DNA of 64,000 nucleotides from Phycisphaerales bacterium. Lineage in GTDB: Bacteria; Planctomycetota; Phycisphaerae; Phycisphaerales; SM1A02. A program made the translations under genes and the position numbers. Below are positions 27,794-36,158 of the stretch, one piece after another (the stretch's first letter is position 1; each line of letters opens with the position of its first letter). The DNA lies in assembly GCA_029245245.1 (NCBI GenBank), contig JAQWPT010000033.1:186001-250000 (forward strand). The letters run 5' to 3'. The notes under the pieces are model-generated. The model had not been told where the DNA came from, ran no database searches, and saw only the letters and a program-made list of their open reading frames with translations.

Positions 27794-29121
27794 CCGCAAG
27801 GGGATCCTGCAAGGGTCTGGGTGCGTTCGGGCCCCACGCTGACGAGGTGAATCGGGAGTCCCAGGATTTCCTGGATCCTGTCGAGGTAGGCCAGGGCTTC
27901 CGGAGGCAGGTCGGAGCGGTTCTGTGATGTGTCGATCTCCTCGGCCCATCCCGGGACCGTCTCCCAGATCGGCTCGGCATTCAGCAACCTTCGTGCATCG
28001 GGGATGAAGCGGTCGGTCACGGTGCCGTCGGGAAGTCGGTAGGAAGAACAGATCTTGAGTTCATCGAAGCCCGAGAGCACGTCCAGGAGCATGCAGGCGA
28101 TGCTCGTGGCCCCGCAGATCATGGCCGAGTATCGAACGGCGACAAGGTCGAGCCAGCCGCAGCGACGCGGCCGACCTGTGGTGGTTCCGTACTCATTGCC
28201 TCGCTCGCGGATGCGTTCACCGATGGGGCCCGTGTCTTCGGTCGGGAACGGTCCGGCCCCGACCCGAGTGGTGTACGCCTTCATGATGCCGACGACTTCG
28301 TCGGCACAGGGCGCGGGGAGGCCGGTGCCGGCGGGGATGCCCAGCGTCGAGCAGTTCGAGCTGGTGACATAGGGAAACGTGCCGTGGTCGATGTCCAGCA
28401 GGCACGCATTGGCGCCTTCGAACAGGATGGACCGGCCGTTGTTGCGGAAGTCGTGCAGCGCGTAGACCGTGTCCGTGATGTGGTTTTCGAGCAGCCGGCC
28501 GTACTCCGAGTAGCGTTCAGCAAGTTCGTGTGGATCCAGTGGTGGAGCCTCGACCCCGAGCGCATCGAGTTCACGGGTTCGGATTGCGCAGATGACCTCG
28601 AGTCGGCTGCGCAGGTGATCGGCGTCGGCAAGTTCACCCATCCGGATTGCCAGCGAGCGATGCACCTTGTCGGCGTACGCGGGGCCGATGCCTCGCTTCG
28701 TGGTGCCGATGGACAGGCCCGGGCCGGAGTCGTCGATGGCCGAGGACAGGACCCGCTCCAGGGCGGCGTCGTGTTCCTTGTGGTAGGGCATCACAACGTG
28801 TGCCCGGTCGGAGATCAGCAGGTTGCCGGCGTTGATCTCGATGCCTCGGCTGCGGATGCCCTCGATTTCCGAGAGCAGCATTTCAGGATCAACGACAACG
28901 CCGTTGCCGATCACGCAGATCTTCCCGCCAGAGAGGATGCCGGAAGGGAGGAGGTGCAGGGCGTACTTCTCCTCGCCGATGACCACGGTGTGCCCGGCAT
29001 TGGCGCCACCGTTGTAGCGGACGATCACGTCGTGGTCCGCGGTCAGCAGATCCACCACCTTGCCCTTGCCTTCGTCGCCCCACTGCAGGCCAACCACAGC
29101 AGTATGTCCGGGTGTACTCAC
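27790..29121 (-). CDS. purA: adenylosuccinate synthetase
   Basis: A 443-residue enzyme that makes adenylosuccinate from IMP, aspartate and GTP in AMP synthesis. Recognised by the loop GLQWGDEGKGK near the N-terminus, NGGANAGHTVV, GTTKRGIGPAYADK and the GTP-binding end. GTG at 29121 is chosen as start: GGAGGG lies 10 nt upstream, and the protein then starts as in other PurA proteins. A TTG start at 29157 would add 12 residues. The gene is divergent from the small zinc-ribbon gene and coupled to uppS. Confidence 0.93.
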   Translation of the reverse strand: MSTPGHTAVVGLQWGDEGKGKVVDLLTADHDVIVRYNGGANAGHTVVIGEEKYALHLLPSGILSGGKICVIGNGVVVDPEMLLSEIEGIRSRGIEINAGNLLISDRAHVVMPYHKEHDAALERVLSSAIDDSGPGLSIGTTKRGIGPAYADKVHRSLAIRMGELADADHLRSRLEVICAIRTRELDALGVEAPPLDPHELAERYSEYGRLLENHITDTVYALHDFRNNGRSILFEGANACLLDIDHGTFPYVTSSNCSTLGIPAGTGLPAPCADEVVGIMKAYTTRVGAGPFPTEDTGPIGERIRERGNEYGTTTGRPRRCGWLDLVAVRYSAMICGATSIACMLLDVLSGFDELKICSSYRLPDGTVTDRFIPDARRLLNAEPIWETVPGWAEEIDTSQNRSDLPPEALAYLDRIQEILGLPIHLVSVGPERTQTLAGSPCG

Positions 29122-29163
29122 GAGGATTTCTCCCTCCGGTGCAATGTGTTGTTCCAACTGCCC

Positions 29164-29169
29164 ATGGTA
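29164..29169 (-). promoter_or_regulatory. candidate -10 element of purA-uppS
   Basis: On the minus strand TACCAT, preceded by TGC, would start transcription near 29157. This gives a leader of about 36 nt that carries the GGAGGG ribosome binding site of the GTG start at 29121. Confidence 0.35.
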
Positions 29170-29317
29170 GCACCACAGTCCCGCGGGAGGGGACCACGCC
29201 AGCCCTGCCGAGTGCTGCAGGCCACGTTTTCCCGGACCTCGGCCGGGAACAAGGTGGTGGTTCAGTCATGGCATGAATCAACCGATGTTGAACCATGCAA
29301 AGCCACGGAGCATGACC

Positions 29318-29494
29318 ATGACGAACCAGGGAACATTTCGAGTCAAGTGTCCGAATCTCGGTTGCCGCAGACTGCTGGCGGTCCCCATGAAGGGACGTGG
29401 TCAGATGGTCCGCTGCCTGCATTGCGGGACGCAGTTGAAGGTCCCCGATACCGCGGCCTGCTCGTCGCGCTGGTCCGCACGATCGGCGAGCTGA
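29318..29494 (+). CDS. small zinc-ribbon protein
   Basis: A 58-residue ORF (ATG at 29318, GGAG about 8 nt upstream; ATGs at 29273 and 29312 are possible). It has two cysteine pairs, CPNLGC and CLHCG, about 24 residues apart, with the pattern VKCP..GC....VP.....G..VRC..CG..LKVP. This arrangement is common in planctomycete small proteins and in zinc-ribbon heads of larger membrane or kinase proteins. Here the ribbon is followed by only a short Ser/Ala-rich tail. Function unknown; metal-bound nucleic-acid or protein contact is possible. It ends 7 nt from the oppositely oriented FHA gene. Confidence 0.55.
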   Translation: MTNQGTFRVKCPNLGCRRLLAVPMKGRGQMVRCLHCGTQLKVPDTAACSSRWSARSAS

Positions 29495-29501
29495 TCCAGC
29501 T

Positions 29502-29849
29502 TCATTCAGAGGGGGTGGGGCTGCTTGTCTGGTGAAGCGTGAACGTGACGGGTCCCACGGTCAATTCGTCGTCGACAGTCAGTTCAGCCTGCTGGACGGG
29601 GACCCCATTGAGCAGGGTTCCCATGATCTCGTCCAGGTTCACAAGTCGGGCTTGCTGGTTCTCCATCATGATCTCGCAGTGGGCCGAGGAGACCTTCGGA
29701 AGCACGATCCGGACATCGCATCGAACGCCTCGTCCGATGGTCGTACGCCCCTCACGGACCTCAAACCGGCGGTCTACGCCATCTCGGGTCTTCATGACCA
29801 GTTGGTAACCCATCTGTTTCGGAGTCCTCCAGCGGCGTACCATGTTCAT
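29502..29849 (-). CDS. FHA-domain protein
   Basis: A 115-residue protein that is little more than one forkhead-associated domain, a phosphothreonine-binding module. The core signature is present: TTIGRGVRCDVRI, PKVSSAHCEI and NLDEIMGTLLNG. It likely reads phosphorylation by Ser/Thr kinases, which are abundant in planctomycetes. There are no membrane segments or partner domain. It is divergent from hemW; an ATG two residues inside is an alternative start. Confidence 0.85.
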   Translation of the reverse strand: MNMVRRWRTPKQMGYQLVMKTRDGVDRRFEVREGRTTIGRGVRCDVRIVLPKVSSAHCEIMMENQQARLVNLDEIMGTLLNGVPVQQAELTVDDELTVGPVTFTLHQTSSPTPSE

Positions 29850-29915
29850 GGACGCGATCAGTCGTTGCCTTCTCGGCCAGACGGTCTTGGTGGCGTCCAG
29901 GAGCCCTGCCAGCCC

Positions 29916-31139
29916 ATGGGATCACGCCTTCAACTTGCCCAGTGTACGCCCGATCAGGCCTCACTGCCTCAAAATGAGGCCTCAGGGATCAGCCCGTTCC
30001 TGCCCGAGCAGGTACCTGTCAAGGGGGTGTATCTTCACGTTCCGTTCTGTCGGCATCGATGCCATTACTGCGACTTTTACACGATTGCAGGGCGTGAAGA
30101 GGCCTTTGAGGCATATGTCGAGCGATTGCTGGATGAGATTCTGGCCTCGGCGGCAGTTCTTCAGGGCCCATTGGAAACCGTCTTCATCGGAGGTGGTACA
30201 CCGACCATCCTGCCTCCTGGGCTGCTGAAGCGGGCCCTGGATGGGGTCAGGACAGCGTTGCCTGTGGGGACGAACTGTGAGTGGACTGTGGAGGCCAACC
30301 CGGAGACCGTGACCGAGGCGTGTGCCGAAGCGCTCGCGGCCGGGGGAGTGAACAGGGTCAGCCTCGGGGCCCAGTCGTTCCACCCGGAGCGACTCAAGAC
30401 TTTGGAGCGGCAGCACGACCCGTCCACGGTCGGACGCAGCCTCGATCGGCTCCGGCAGGCGGGCATCGAGCAACTCAGCCTTGACCTGATCTTCGCCATT
30501 CCCGGACAGACCATCGAGCAGTGGGATGCGGATCTCACGGCAGCACTGGAACTCGGGATCGATCACATCAGTGCGTATTCACTCGTCTATGAGCAGGGGA
30601 CGCCCCTGACCAGGAGGCGTGACCGTGGTGAGGTCACACCGATTGAAGAGGATGTGGAGGCGGCCATGTACGAGCACGCCATTTCCCGCCTCGCAGAGGC
30701 GGGCATGGTCCACTACGAGGTCAGCAACTGGGCTCGCGAGGGGGCGGCGTGCCGACACAATCTGCTGTACTGGGCGAACGAGGATTGGTGGGCCATCGGC
30801 CCCGGGGCCGCGGGGCACGTGCAGGGCGTGCGGTGGAAGAACCTGCCGAGGCTTGCTGCCTATCTTGAAGGCACCGGCCTGCCGAGGATCACCGTGCCAG
30901 AGCAGTTGGACGAAGATGGCCGGATCGGTGAATCCTTCATGATGGGCCTTCGCCTTCTGGAGGGGATGGATCGTGAACGGGTGGAGTCGCTCCTGGCCGG
31001 CGGAAACCGAGCTCAGGTTCGGCACGCCGCAATCGAGGGCCGCGTGGCATCAGGCCACCTGGCCTGGGAAGCAGATCGACTGCGGCTGACCCCGACGGGG
31101 CTGATGGTGGCGGATTCGATCATCATGGATCTGCTCTGA
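29916..31139 (+). CDS. hemW: radical SAM HemW-family heme chaperone
   Basis: A 407-residue member of the coproporphyrinogen dehydrogenase-like family. The SAM radical motif CRHRCHYC, with CxxxCxxC spacing, lies near residue 45 after VYLHVPFC, and FIGGGTPTIL and NPETVT follow. HemW, not HemN, is suggested by HVPFC and by the shorter C-terminus; HemW is held to insert heme into respiratory enzymes. I start at the first in-frame ATG compatible with the family (29916); the region before it is non-conserved and overlaps the FHA gene. It begins a set with the two following genes. Confidence 0.88.
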   Translation: MGSRLQLAQCTPDQASLPQNEASGISPFLPEQVPVKGVYLHVPFCRHRCHYCDFYTIAGREEAFEAYVERLLDEILASAAVLQGPLETVFIGGGTPTILPPGLLKRALDGVRTALPVGTNCEWTVEANPETVTEACAEALAAGGVNRVSLGAQSFHPERLKTLERQHDPSTVGRSLDRLRQAGIEQLSLDLIFAIPGQTIEQWDADLTAALELGIDHISAYSLVYEQGTPLTRRRDRGEVTPIEEDVEAAMYEHAISRLAEAGMVHYEVSNWAREGAACRHNLLYWANEDWWAIGPGAAGHVQGVRWKNLPRLAAYLEGTGLPRITVPEQLDEDGRIGESFMMGLRLLEGMDRERVESLLAGGNRAQVRHAAIEGRVASGHLAWEADRLRLTPTGLMVADSIIMDLL

Positions 31140-31217
31140 GTGATTTCAGATTTCTTCGTCGGGGTGGCCGATAGCCAGATGTCCCCGGTACTTCACATTG
31201 GACGATTGCGACCGCCC

Positions 31218-32093
31218 ATGAGTTCTACTTCACGATTCACCCGGCTTCGTTCAAGGCTCGCGCCGATGCTTCGGCCCATGTTCGAGCACGTCCCGCCGGC
31301 TCGCTGGCTCGCACTTCGCCTGCTGGGGCTTCGGCAGCGGGGGGAAGTTGTTCTTGATGGGGACACCTTCTCCGTGGCGCCTCGCGATTTCGGGGTCACC
31401 CTCGAACTGCACGCCACGGGCGGCTACGAGGAGGGGACACGAAAGTTCTGTCTGGACTATCTGCAGCCGGGGATGACATTCGTCGACATCGGAGCTCATG
31501 TCGGCCTCTACTCGGTGCCGGCCTCACGCCGGGTGGGCCCGTCGGGTCGAGTGCTCGCGTTCGAGCCCGATGACATCAACCGGGGCATGCTCCAGGAGAA
31601 CATTCGGCGCAATGGCGCCGATGGCGTCGAGGTCTTTTCGTGCGGCATCTGTGATCAGGATGGTCATCTTCCGTTTCATCGCAGTGATTTCAATACCGGC
31701 GATCACCAGTTGTTCCACAAGGGCCGTGGACGTCGGGCACACGAGATCGAGGTGGCTCGACTCGATGCCGTGCTCGAGCGAGTCGGGGGCCCGGTCCACC
31801 TGGTGAAGATGGATGTGCAGGGGGCGGAAGCCCGCGTCCTGGCCGGCATGGATGGGATCTTCGCCTCGAACCAGGCCATGGCCCTGATCGTCGAACTGTC
31901 TCCGTGGATGCTTCGGGACATCGGCGACGATCCCCGGGCGCTGCTCGGCGGCCTCGTCGACCGGGGCTTCGACCTCGCCACGATCGATGAAGCATCCGGT
32001 CGGATCGAGTCCGGTGATGCCGAAGCCGTCCTGGCGAGATGCGTGGACTCGTCCTACTTGAACGTCCGCTGCCTGCGCGGGGTGGCGCCATGA
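31218..32093 (+). CDS. FkbM-family methyltransferase
   Basis: A class I SAM-dependent methyltransferase of about 291 residues (start uncertain; GTG 31140 directly after the hemW stop and ATG 31179 are alternatives). FkbM family features are the DIGAHVGLYSVPASRRVG motif I, VLAFEPDD motif II, and KMDVQGAE near the C-terminal third. Such enzymes O-methylate sugars or polyketides and are common in surface glycan loci. The next gene, a membrane protein, overlaps by ATGA, so a glycan-related job is likely. The substrate is unknown. Confidence 0.85.
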   Translation: MSSTSRFTRLRSRLAPMLRPMFEHVPPARWLALRLLGLRQRGEVVLDGDTFSVAPRDFGVTLELHATGGYEEGTRKFCLDYLQPGMTFVDIGAHVGLYSVPASRRVGPSGRVLAFEPDDINRGMLQENIRRNGADGVEVFSCGICDQDGHLPFHRSDFNTGDHQLFHKGRGRRAHEIEVARLDAVLERVGGPVHLVKMDVQGAEARVLAGMDGIFASNQAMALIVELSPWMLRDIGDDPRALLGGLVDRGFDLATIDEASGRIESGDAEAVLARCVDSSYLNVRCLRGVAP

Positions 32094-33436
32094 GCGTTGG
32101 TCTTCAACGTCCGGCCCAGGAGCGAGCGTGGGTGATCGTGTCGCTGCTCGTGCTGCTGGCCACGGCCCTCTCGATGCGATATGGAACGGGCATCGGCGAG
32201 GCCGGCCCACGGTTCGACGAGCAGTACATCACGGTCCCGATGTTCCAGTTGATGGAGGAGGGCTGGTCGATCCAGACCGCCATCGACTACGAGGAAACCA
32301 AGGGGCCCGCGCTGATCTGGCCCTACGCCATGCTGGGCGACTGGCTTGGCGGCGACCTCAACGCACTTCGGCAGGTCTCCTGCCTGTTCTTCGTACTCAG
32401 CGGCATCCCGCTGCTGTTGATCGCCCTGCGGTGCGGGGCGCGGCGTGTCCAGTTGCTGCTGGCCATCGTGGGATTCATTCTCCTGCCGTATGAACTGGTC
32501 TTCTCCCAACTTGTCATGGGAGAGGGATCGTTCGTCTTCGGCGCCCTGTGCATGGTGCTGGTGGTGTTGTGGGGCGTCGGTGGCTTCGGGGGCGCTGCCG
32601 ACGATTCCCGAGAGCGTGGGCATCCGGTCGCGGGTCCGATTCTGTACGGTCTGCTCCTGGCGATTCTTCTGCACAGCCGGGTCCATGCCGTGGCGTGGGC
32701 TGGTGCGGCGTGCCTGGCAACCTGGCAGCTCATGGGAGTCCGCAGCTGGCCCTGGTGGGTCGCCTCGATCGGGGCCGGCCTGTTGCGTGTGCCACTGTGG
32801 ATTCGATGGGAGGGACTGGTCAGCCCCGAGTATCAGAATCTGCATGGACTGGGCTTCCGACTGGAAAGCCTGACGTACCTTGGGGCCGCGCTGCTTCCGT
32901 TGACCGGCATGTTCCTCGTGGTCTTCTGCTGGCGATACCGTTTCTGCAGGTGGTGGTTCCTCTGCCCCGCGGGAGCGGTGATCGGGCTGGCACTGGCGCT
33001 GAGTGCCATGCCGGATCTGTCCATCCCCGACACGCTGGACCTGTCCTTGCAGCATGATCGCTACCAGGGCATCCTGGCCACGGCGGTGCTGCAGATCGGG
33101 GGAGGGGCCACTGGATCATTGGTGCTGTTGGGCCTGGCGTGCGTGCTTGGCCTGGCCTCGCTGGGAGCCTTGGCCGCCATGGCCTTCGAACTTCCCACGT
33201 CGGACGGCATCGGGATGCTGGCTCGACTTCAGACCTGGGCCCTGGCCCTTGGCTGCGGGCTCTACATGCTTACCCGGGGATTCGTCTTCGATCGGTTCCT
33301 GCTGGTCTGGGCCGTTGGCATGTCGGTGCTCTGGTGCCGACTGCTTCCGCGGTGGCTCCTGGGCGTGCAACTGCTGGTCCTGCTGGTGATCGCAGTTCGC
33401 CTCGCCAGCGTCTGGCTCTGGGCGGCTCCGGCCTGA
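32090..33436 (+). CDS. polytopic membrane protein, GT-C glycosyltransferase-like
   Basis: A 448-residue protein with about ten hydrophobic segments. The first extracytoplasmic loop contains FDEQYITVPMFQLMEEGWS and then YEETKGPALIWPY. An acidic pair after the first helix and a W..D/P loop resemble lipid-sugar dependent GT-C glycosyltransferases such as the ALG10 group. That resemblance is by pattern, not proven. It overlaps the FkbM gene by ATGA, so the pair may build and methylate a surface sugar. It ends in TGATCA, the stop shared head-on with the DUF1844 gene. Confidence 0.6.
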   Translation: MSVGLQRPAQERAWVIVSLLVLLATALSMRYGTGIGEAGPRFDEQYITVPMFQLMEEGWSIQTAIDYEETKGPALIWPYAMLGDWLGGDLNALRQVSCLFFVLSGIPLLLIALRCGARRVQLLLAIVGFILLPYELVFSQLVMGEGSFVFGALCMVLVVLWGVGGFGGAADDSRERGHPVAGPILYGLLLAILLHSRVHAVAWAGAACLATWQLMGVRSWPWWVASIGAGLLRVPLWIRWEGLVSPEYQNLHGLGFRLESLTYLGAALLPLTGMFLVVFCWRYRFCRWWFLCPAGAVIGLALALSAMPDLSIPDTLDLSLQHDRYQGILATAVLQIGGGATGSLVLLGLACVLGLASLGALAAMAFELPTSDGIGMLARLQTWALALGCGLYMLTRGFVFDRFLLVWAVGMSVLWCRLLPRWLLGVQLLVLLVIAVRLASVWLWAAPA

Positions 33437-33865
33437 TCAGGGAGTGATGATGCCAGGGGCATCGCCACCGGCTCCCGGGGTCACGCTTCCAGCCTGCTGC
33501 TGGGATACGAGCTCGGCGACCTGGACGTACCTGGACCGGAGTTCGACGATGAGGGTTTCCAATTCCTTGTCTTCCTCGTCGTCGAGGTTCCCCTTGGTCT
33601 TGTCCTGGATCACGGCCAGCAGATCGATGGCGAATCTCGCGCCATCGAGATCGACCACCACGCCGCGTCCGGAGGGATCCGGCATGGCACCAAGGCCCAT
33701 GATGGCTTGGGAGGCAAGGAGGCCGATGAGGCCCTTGAAGTCGGCAGGGGGCAGGGCACGGTCGGAAATCGCCTCGCCTTCCTTGCTGGCCAACTTCTCC
33801 TTCTCGGCCTTGGCTTCTTCTTTCCAGTCGCTGTCAACCTGGATCTCGGGGGTCTCGTCGCTCAT
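33437..33865 (-). CDS. DUF1844 family protein
   Basis: A 142-residue soluble protein. After a Lys/Glu-rich leader come SQAIMGLGAMPDPSG, DLDGARFAIDLL and QDKTKGNLDDEEDKELE, then LRSRYV, the conserved core of DUF1844. Biochemical function is unknown. A strong ribosome binding site AGGAGG lies 5 nt before the ATG. It is divergent from the lipoprotein gene and shares the TGATCA double stop with the membrane protein gene. Confidence 0.85.
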   Translation of the reverse strand: MSDETPEIQVDSDWKEEAKAEKEKLASKEGEAISDRALPPADFKGLIGLLASQAIMGLGAMPDPSGRGVVVDLDGARFAIDLLAVIQDKTKGNLDDEEDKELETLIVELRSRYVQVAELVSQQQAGSVTPGAGGDAPGIITP

Positions 33866-33952
33866 GGTGCCTCCTGGTCGCTGCGGGGGTGGGCGGTTCG
33901 GGGATAGATGGATGAAAGGGCAGATGACCAGTATAGGCCCTCGGGTTGTCGA

Positions 33953-33958
33953 TAGAAT
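33953..33958 (+). promoter_or_regulatory. candidate -10 of a leaderless transcript (lipoprotein-yraN)
   Basis: TAGAAT lies 7 nt before the GTG at 33966. Transcription starting about 7 nt downstream would begin at or next to this GTG. This placement is the reason I prefer the GTG over the ATGs at 33981 and 34017. Confidence 0.4.
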
Positions 33959-33965
33959 CCAGACC

Positions 33966-35231
33966 GTGCAGAAGCCAACCATGCATGCAGGAGGCAGGCA
34001 GGGAGCAGGAGCCATCATGGCCGTGCTTGGTTTCAGCGCGACATGCATCATGGGCTGTGCAGGTGGAGTGCCGACGCTCGATGCCGGGCAATCTGTCTCG
34101 ATGGCCGACTTTTCCAACCCTGCATTCCAAGGGCGTGTTCGCCCGGATGAGAATACGGTCCAGGATGCGATGGTCGAAGCCGGAATGCGGCTGCCGGTCG
34201 CACCGGATCCCTCCTTCACCGAGCAGGAGGACGACGAAGCGTTCAACATCTCCATTCGAACCGGGGAAACGATCGTCGTGGACAGTCTCATCGGGCAGGT
34301 CAACGGACGGCCGATCTTCGCCGACGAAATCCTGACTCCGATCATGGATCAGCTCAATGCGGACTTCGTCCGGATGCCCTGGAATCAGTTCCGTGGATAC
34401 GTCGTTCAGCTTGTTTCCCGCCAGTTGCGTGAGGTCATCTACAACGAACTCTTCCTGTCGGAAGCGCGAGCCGGCCTCTCCGAGCAGCAGGAAGGTGGCT
34501 TCCTGGCGTGGATGAACAACATGCGCGGCGAGTTGATCGGCCAGCGTGGCGGCGTCAGCGCCGACGCGAATCGGCAGATGCTCGAAGAAGAGGGCAAGAC
34601 CATCGACGAGTACCTGAAACTCCAGGAGGAGCGACAACTGATCCAGGTGCTCATGAATGATCGCGTCCGCCCCAACGCCCTCGTGGCGTGGCGTGACGTC
34701 GAGCGGGCATGGGATCAACGCAAGGATCAGTTCAACAAGCCCTCGACGGTTACGCTCGGCCGAATTCGACTCAAGACCGAGGGCAACGAGGAACAGATCA
34801 AGCTCTTTCAGAATGAGCTGGAAGCGGGTGACACCTTCGCGGTGGTCGCAGCCCAGGCGGGCATGCCCGATGACGGGATCTGGGAAACCTTCGATCTCGG
34901 GGAAGACGAACGCGTCGACAGCATCGAGATCGCCGACTTCTACAAGGAGCACCTTGCAGGCCTCGGCCCCGGTGAGACGAGCAAGCCCTTCGAGCGGGGG
35001 GCTCGGACCATCTGGATCTCCGTCATCGAGATCAACCGATCCCAGAAGCGATCCCTGTTCGATCCTAAAATCCAGCGGTCGCTTTACCAGGACATCTACT
35101 CCCGTCGGCTCAGCGAGGCCCAGGAGGAGTTCGTCCAGAACATCCTTGACGAAGGTATTTACGACGACCTCAAGGAAATGGAAGACAAGATCGTCCAGAT
35201 CGCACTTTCCCGCTTTCTCGCTCGACGTTGA
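33966..35231 (+). CDS. SurA/PpiC-like lipoprotein, probable periplasmic chaperone
   Basis: A 421-residue protein beginning with a lipoprotein signal (basic start, hydrophobic stretch, lipobox IMGC). Mature features are VDSLIGQVNGRPIFADEILTP, which resembles the start of SurA-N type chaperone domains, a helical region, then VTLGRIRLKTEG...FAVVAAQAG...WETF, which fits a degenerate parvulin domain. It may therefore help fold outer membrane or secreted proteins. The parvulin active-site residues are not clearly present. Start is uncertain (GTG 33966, ATG 33981 or ATG 34017). yraN overlaps its stop. Confidence 0.6.
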   Translation: MQKPTMHAGGRQGAGAIMAVLGFSATCIMGCAGGVPTLDAGQSVSMADFSNPAFQGRVRPDENTVQDAMVEAGMRLPVAPDPSFTEQEDDEAFNISIRTGETIVVDSLIGQVNGRPIFADEILTPIMDQLNADFVRMPWNQFRGYVVQLVSRQLREVIYNELFLSEARAGLSEQQEGGFLAWMNNMRGELIGQRGGVSADANRQMLEEEGKTIDEYLKLQEERQLIQVLMNDRVRPNALVAWRDVERAWDQRKDQFNKPSTVTLGRIRLKTEGNEEQIKLFQNELEAGDTFAVVAAQAGMPDDGIWETFDLGEDERVDSIEIADFYKEHLAGLGPGETSKPFERGARTIWISVIEINRSQKRSLFDPKIQRSLYQDIYSRRLSEAQEEFVQNILDEGIYDDLKEMEDKIVQIALSRFLARR

Positions 35232-35602
35232 GCCGGCGCGGCGCTGGGGACACGCGTTGGACGGGGCGGCGCGGTGAGCGGATTGCCGCCGCCTGGTTGC
35301 GGCGTCGTGGATATCGCATCACGGGACGCAACATCCTTCGTGGCTCCCGGGAGGTGGATCTGCTGGGCACATCTCCCGATGGACGCCAGCAGGTCGTGGT
35401 CGAGGTCAAGGCCGGCTCCGGTACCTTCGAGCAGTTGGCGGGCCGCGTGGATGCGGGAAAGCGCAGGCGAATCTGCTCCGTGGCCGCCGGACTCCAGGGA
35501 GGCACGCTGCCAGTACGGTTCGATGTCGTCCTGGTGCGGTTCATGGCCGGTGGTGGCTGGGATGTGCGGCATCTGCCGGGTGCATTTGGCGCACCCTCGT
35601 GA
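35228..35602 (+). CDS. yraN: YraN/UPF0102 family endonuclease-like protein
   Basis: A 124-residue protein with the restriction endonuclease-like core of UPF0102: GERIAAAWLRRRGYRITGRN, EVDLL and VVVEVKAG. The Asp/Glu..VEVK spacing is that of metal-dependent nucleases; family members are linked to DNA repair or recombination, but the precise role is unproven. Start is TTG at 35228, whose TTGA overlaps the upstream stop. Prx follows after 71 nt. Confidence 0.85.
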   Translation: MSRRGAGDTRWTGRRGERIAAAWLRRRGYRITGRNILRGSREVDLLGTSPDGRQQVVVEVKAGSGTFEQLAGRVDAGKRRRICSVAAGLQGGTLPVRFDVVLVRFMAGGGWDVRHLPGAFGAPS

Positions 35603-35633
35603 AGCCACTCTTGTTCCGCTCAGCCCTGGCCGG

Positions 35634-35639
35634 TAGGGT
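35634..35639 (+). promoter_or_regulatory. candidate -10 element of the peroxiredoxin gene
   Basis: TAGGGT would start transcription near 35646, giving a 28-nt leader with AAAGGAG 6 nt before the ATG at 35674. The -35 region is not obvious. Confidence 0.3.
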
Positions 35640-35673
35640 ACGCACCACTTGGAAGGTCTGAAAGGAGACTGCC

Positions 35674-36153
35674 ATGTCAATTCGAACTGGTGATACTGCA
35701 CCGGGTTTCTCGCTCCCAGCTCGCCCCGGAGAAGTGGTTGATGTCGCCGAGCACATCGGGACCGACAAGGTCGTGCTGTTGTTCTTCCCGCTTTCATTCA
35801 GCCCTGTCTGCACGGACGAGTTCTGCGCCATTCGTGATGATTGGTCCGCGTACGCCGACCTGGGCGCGAAGGTCTTTGGTATCAGCATCGACAGTCCCTT
35901 CGTCACGGCGAAGTTCGCTGAGGAACTCGGCCTGCCGTTTCCGCTGCTGAGTGACATGAACCGGGATGTCTCCCGGGAATGGGACGTACTGCACGAAGAC
36001 CTGTTCGGCATGCGTGACGTGGCCAAGCGATCCGTATTCGTCATCGACGAAAGCGGTACGGTGGTCTATGACGCTGTGGGCGACGATCCAAAGGTCCAGG
36101 TCGATTTCGATTCCATCCAGTCCGCCCTCGGGACCGGATCGAGCGTCGGCTGA
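35674..36153 (+). CDS. AhpC/TSA-type peroxiredoxin
   Basis: A 159-residue thioredoxin-fold peroxidase that reduces H2O2 or organic peroxides. The active-site region is FFPLSFSPVCTDEFCAIRDDW with the peroxidatic Cys in PVCTDE; Ser replaces the more usual Thr two positions before the Pro. A second Cys follows four residues later. No C-terminal resolving Cys exists, so it resembles the AhpE/1-Cys types that depend on small thiols or thioredoxin. It ends 5 nt from a convergent YpdA-like gene, a candidate redox partner. Confidence 0.88.
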   Translation: MSIRTGDTAPGFSLPARPGEVVDVAEHIGTDKVVLLFFPLSFSPVCTDEFCAIRDDWSAYADLGAKVFGISIDSPFVTAKFAEELGLPFPLLSDMNRDVSREWDVLHEDLFGMRDVAKRSVFVIDESGTVVYDAVGDDPKVQVDFDSIQSALGTGSSVG

Positions 36154-36158
36154 ACCGG

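Noticed and set aside
28384-29535. 383-codon plus-strand frame across purA and the zinc-ribbon gene
   Set aside because: It is mostly antisense to purA, and its end covers the zinc-ribbon gene in a different frame. The zinc-ribbon frame has the cysteine pairs and the ribosome binding site.
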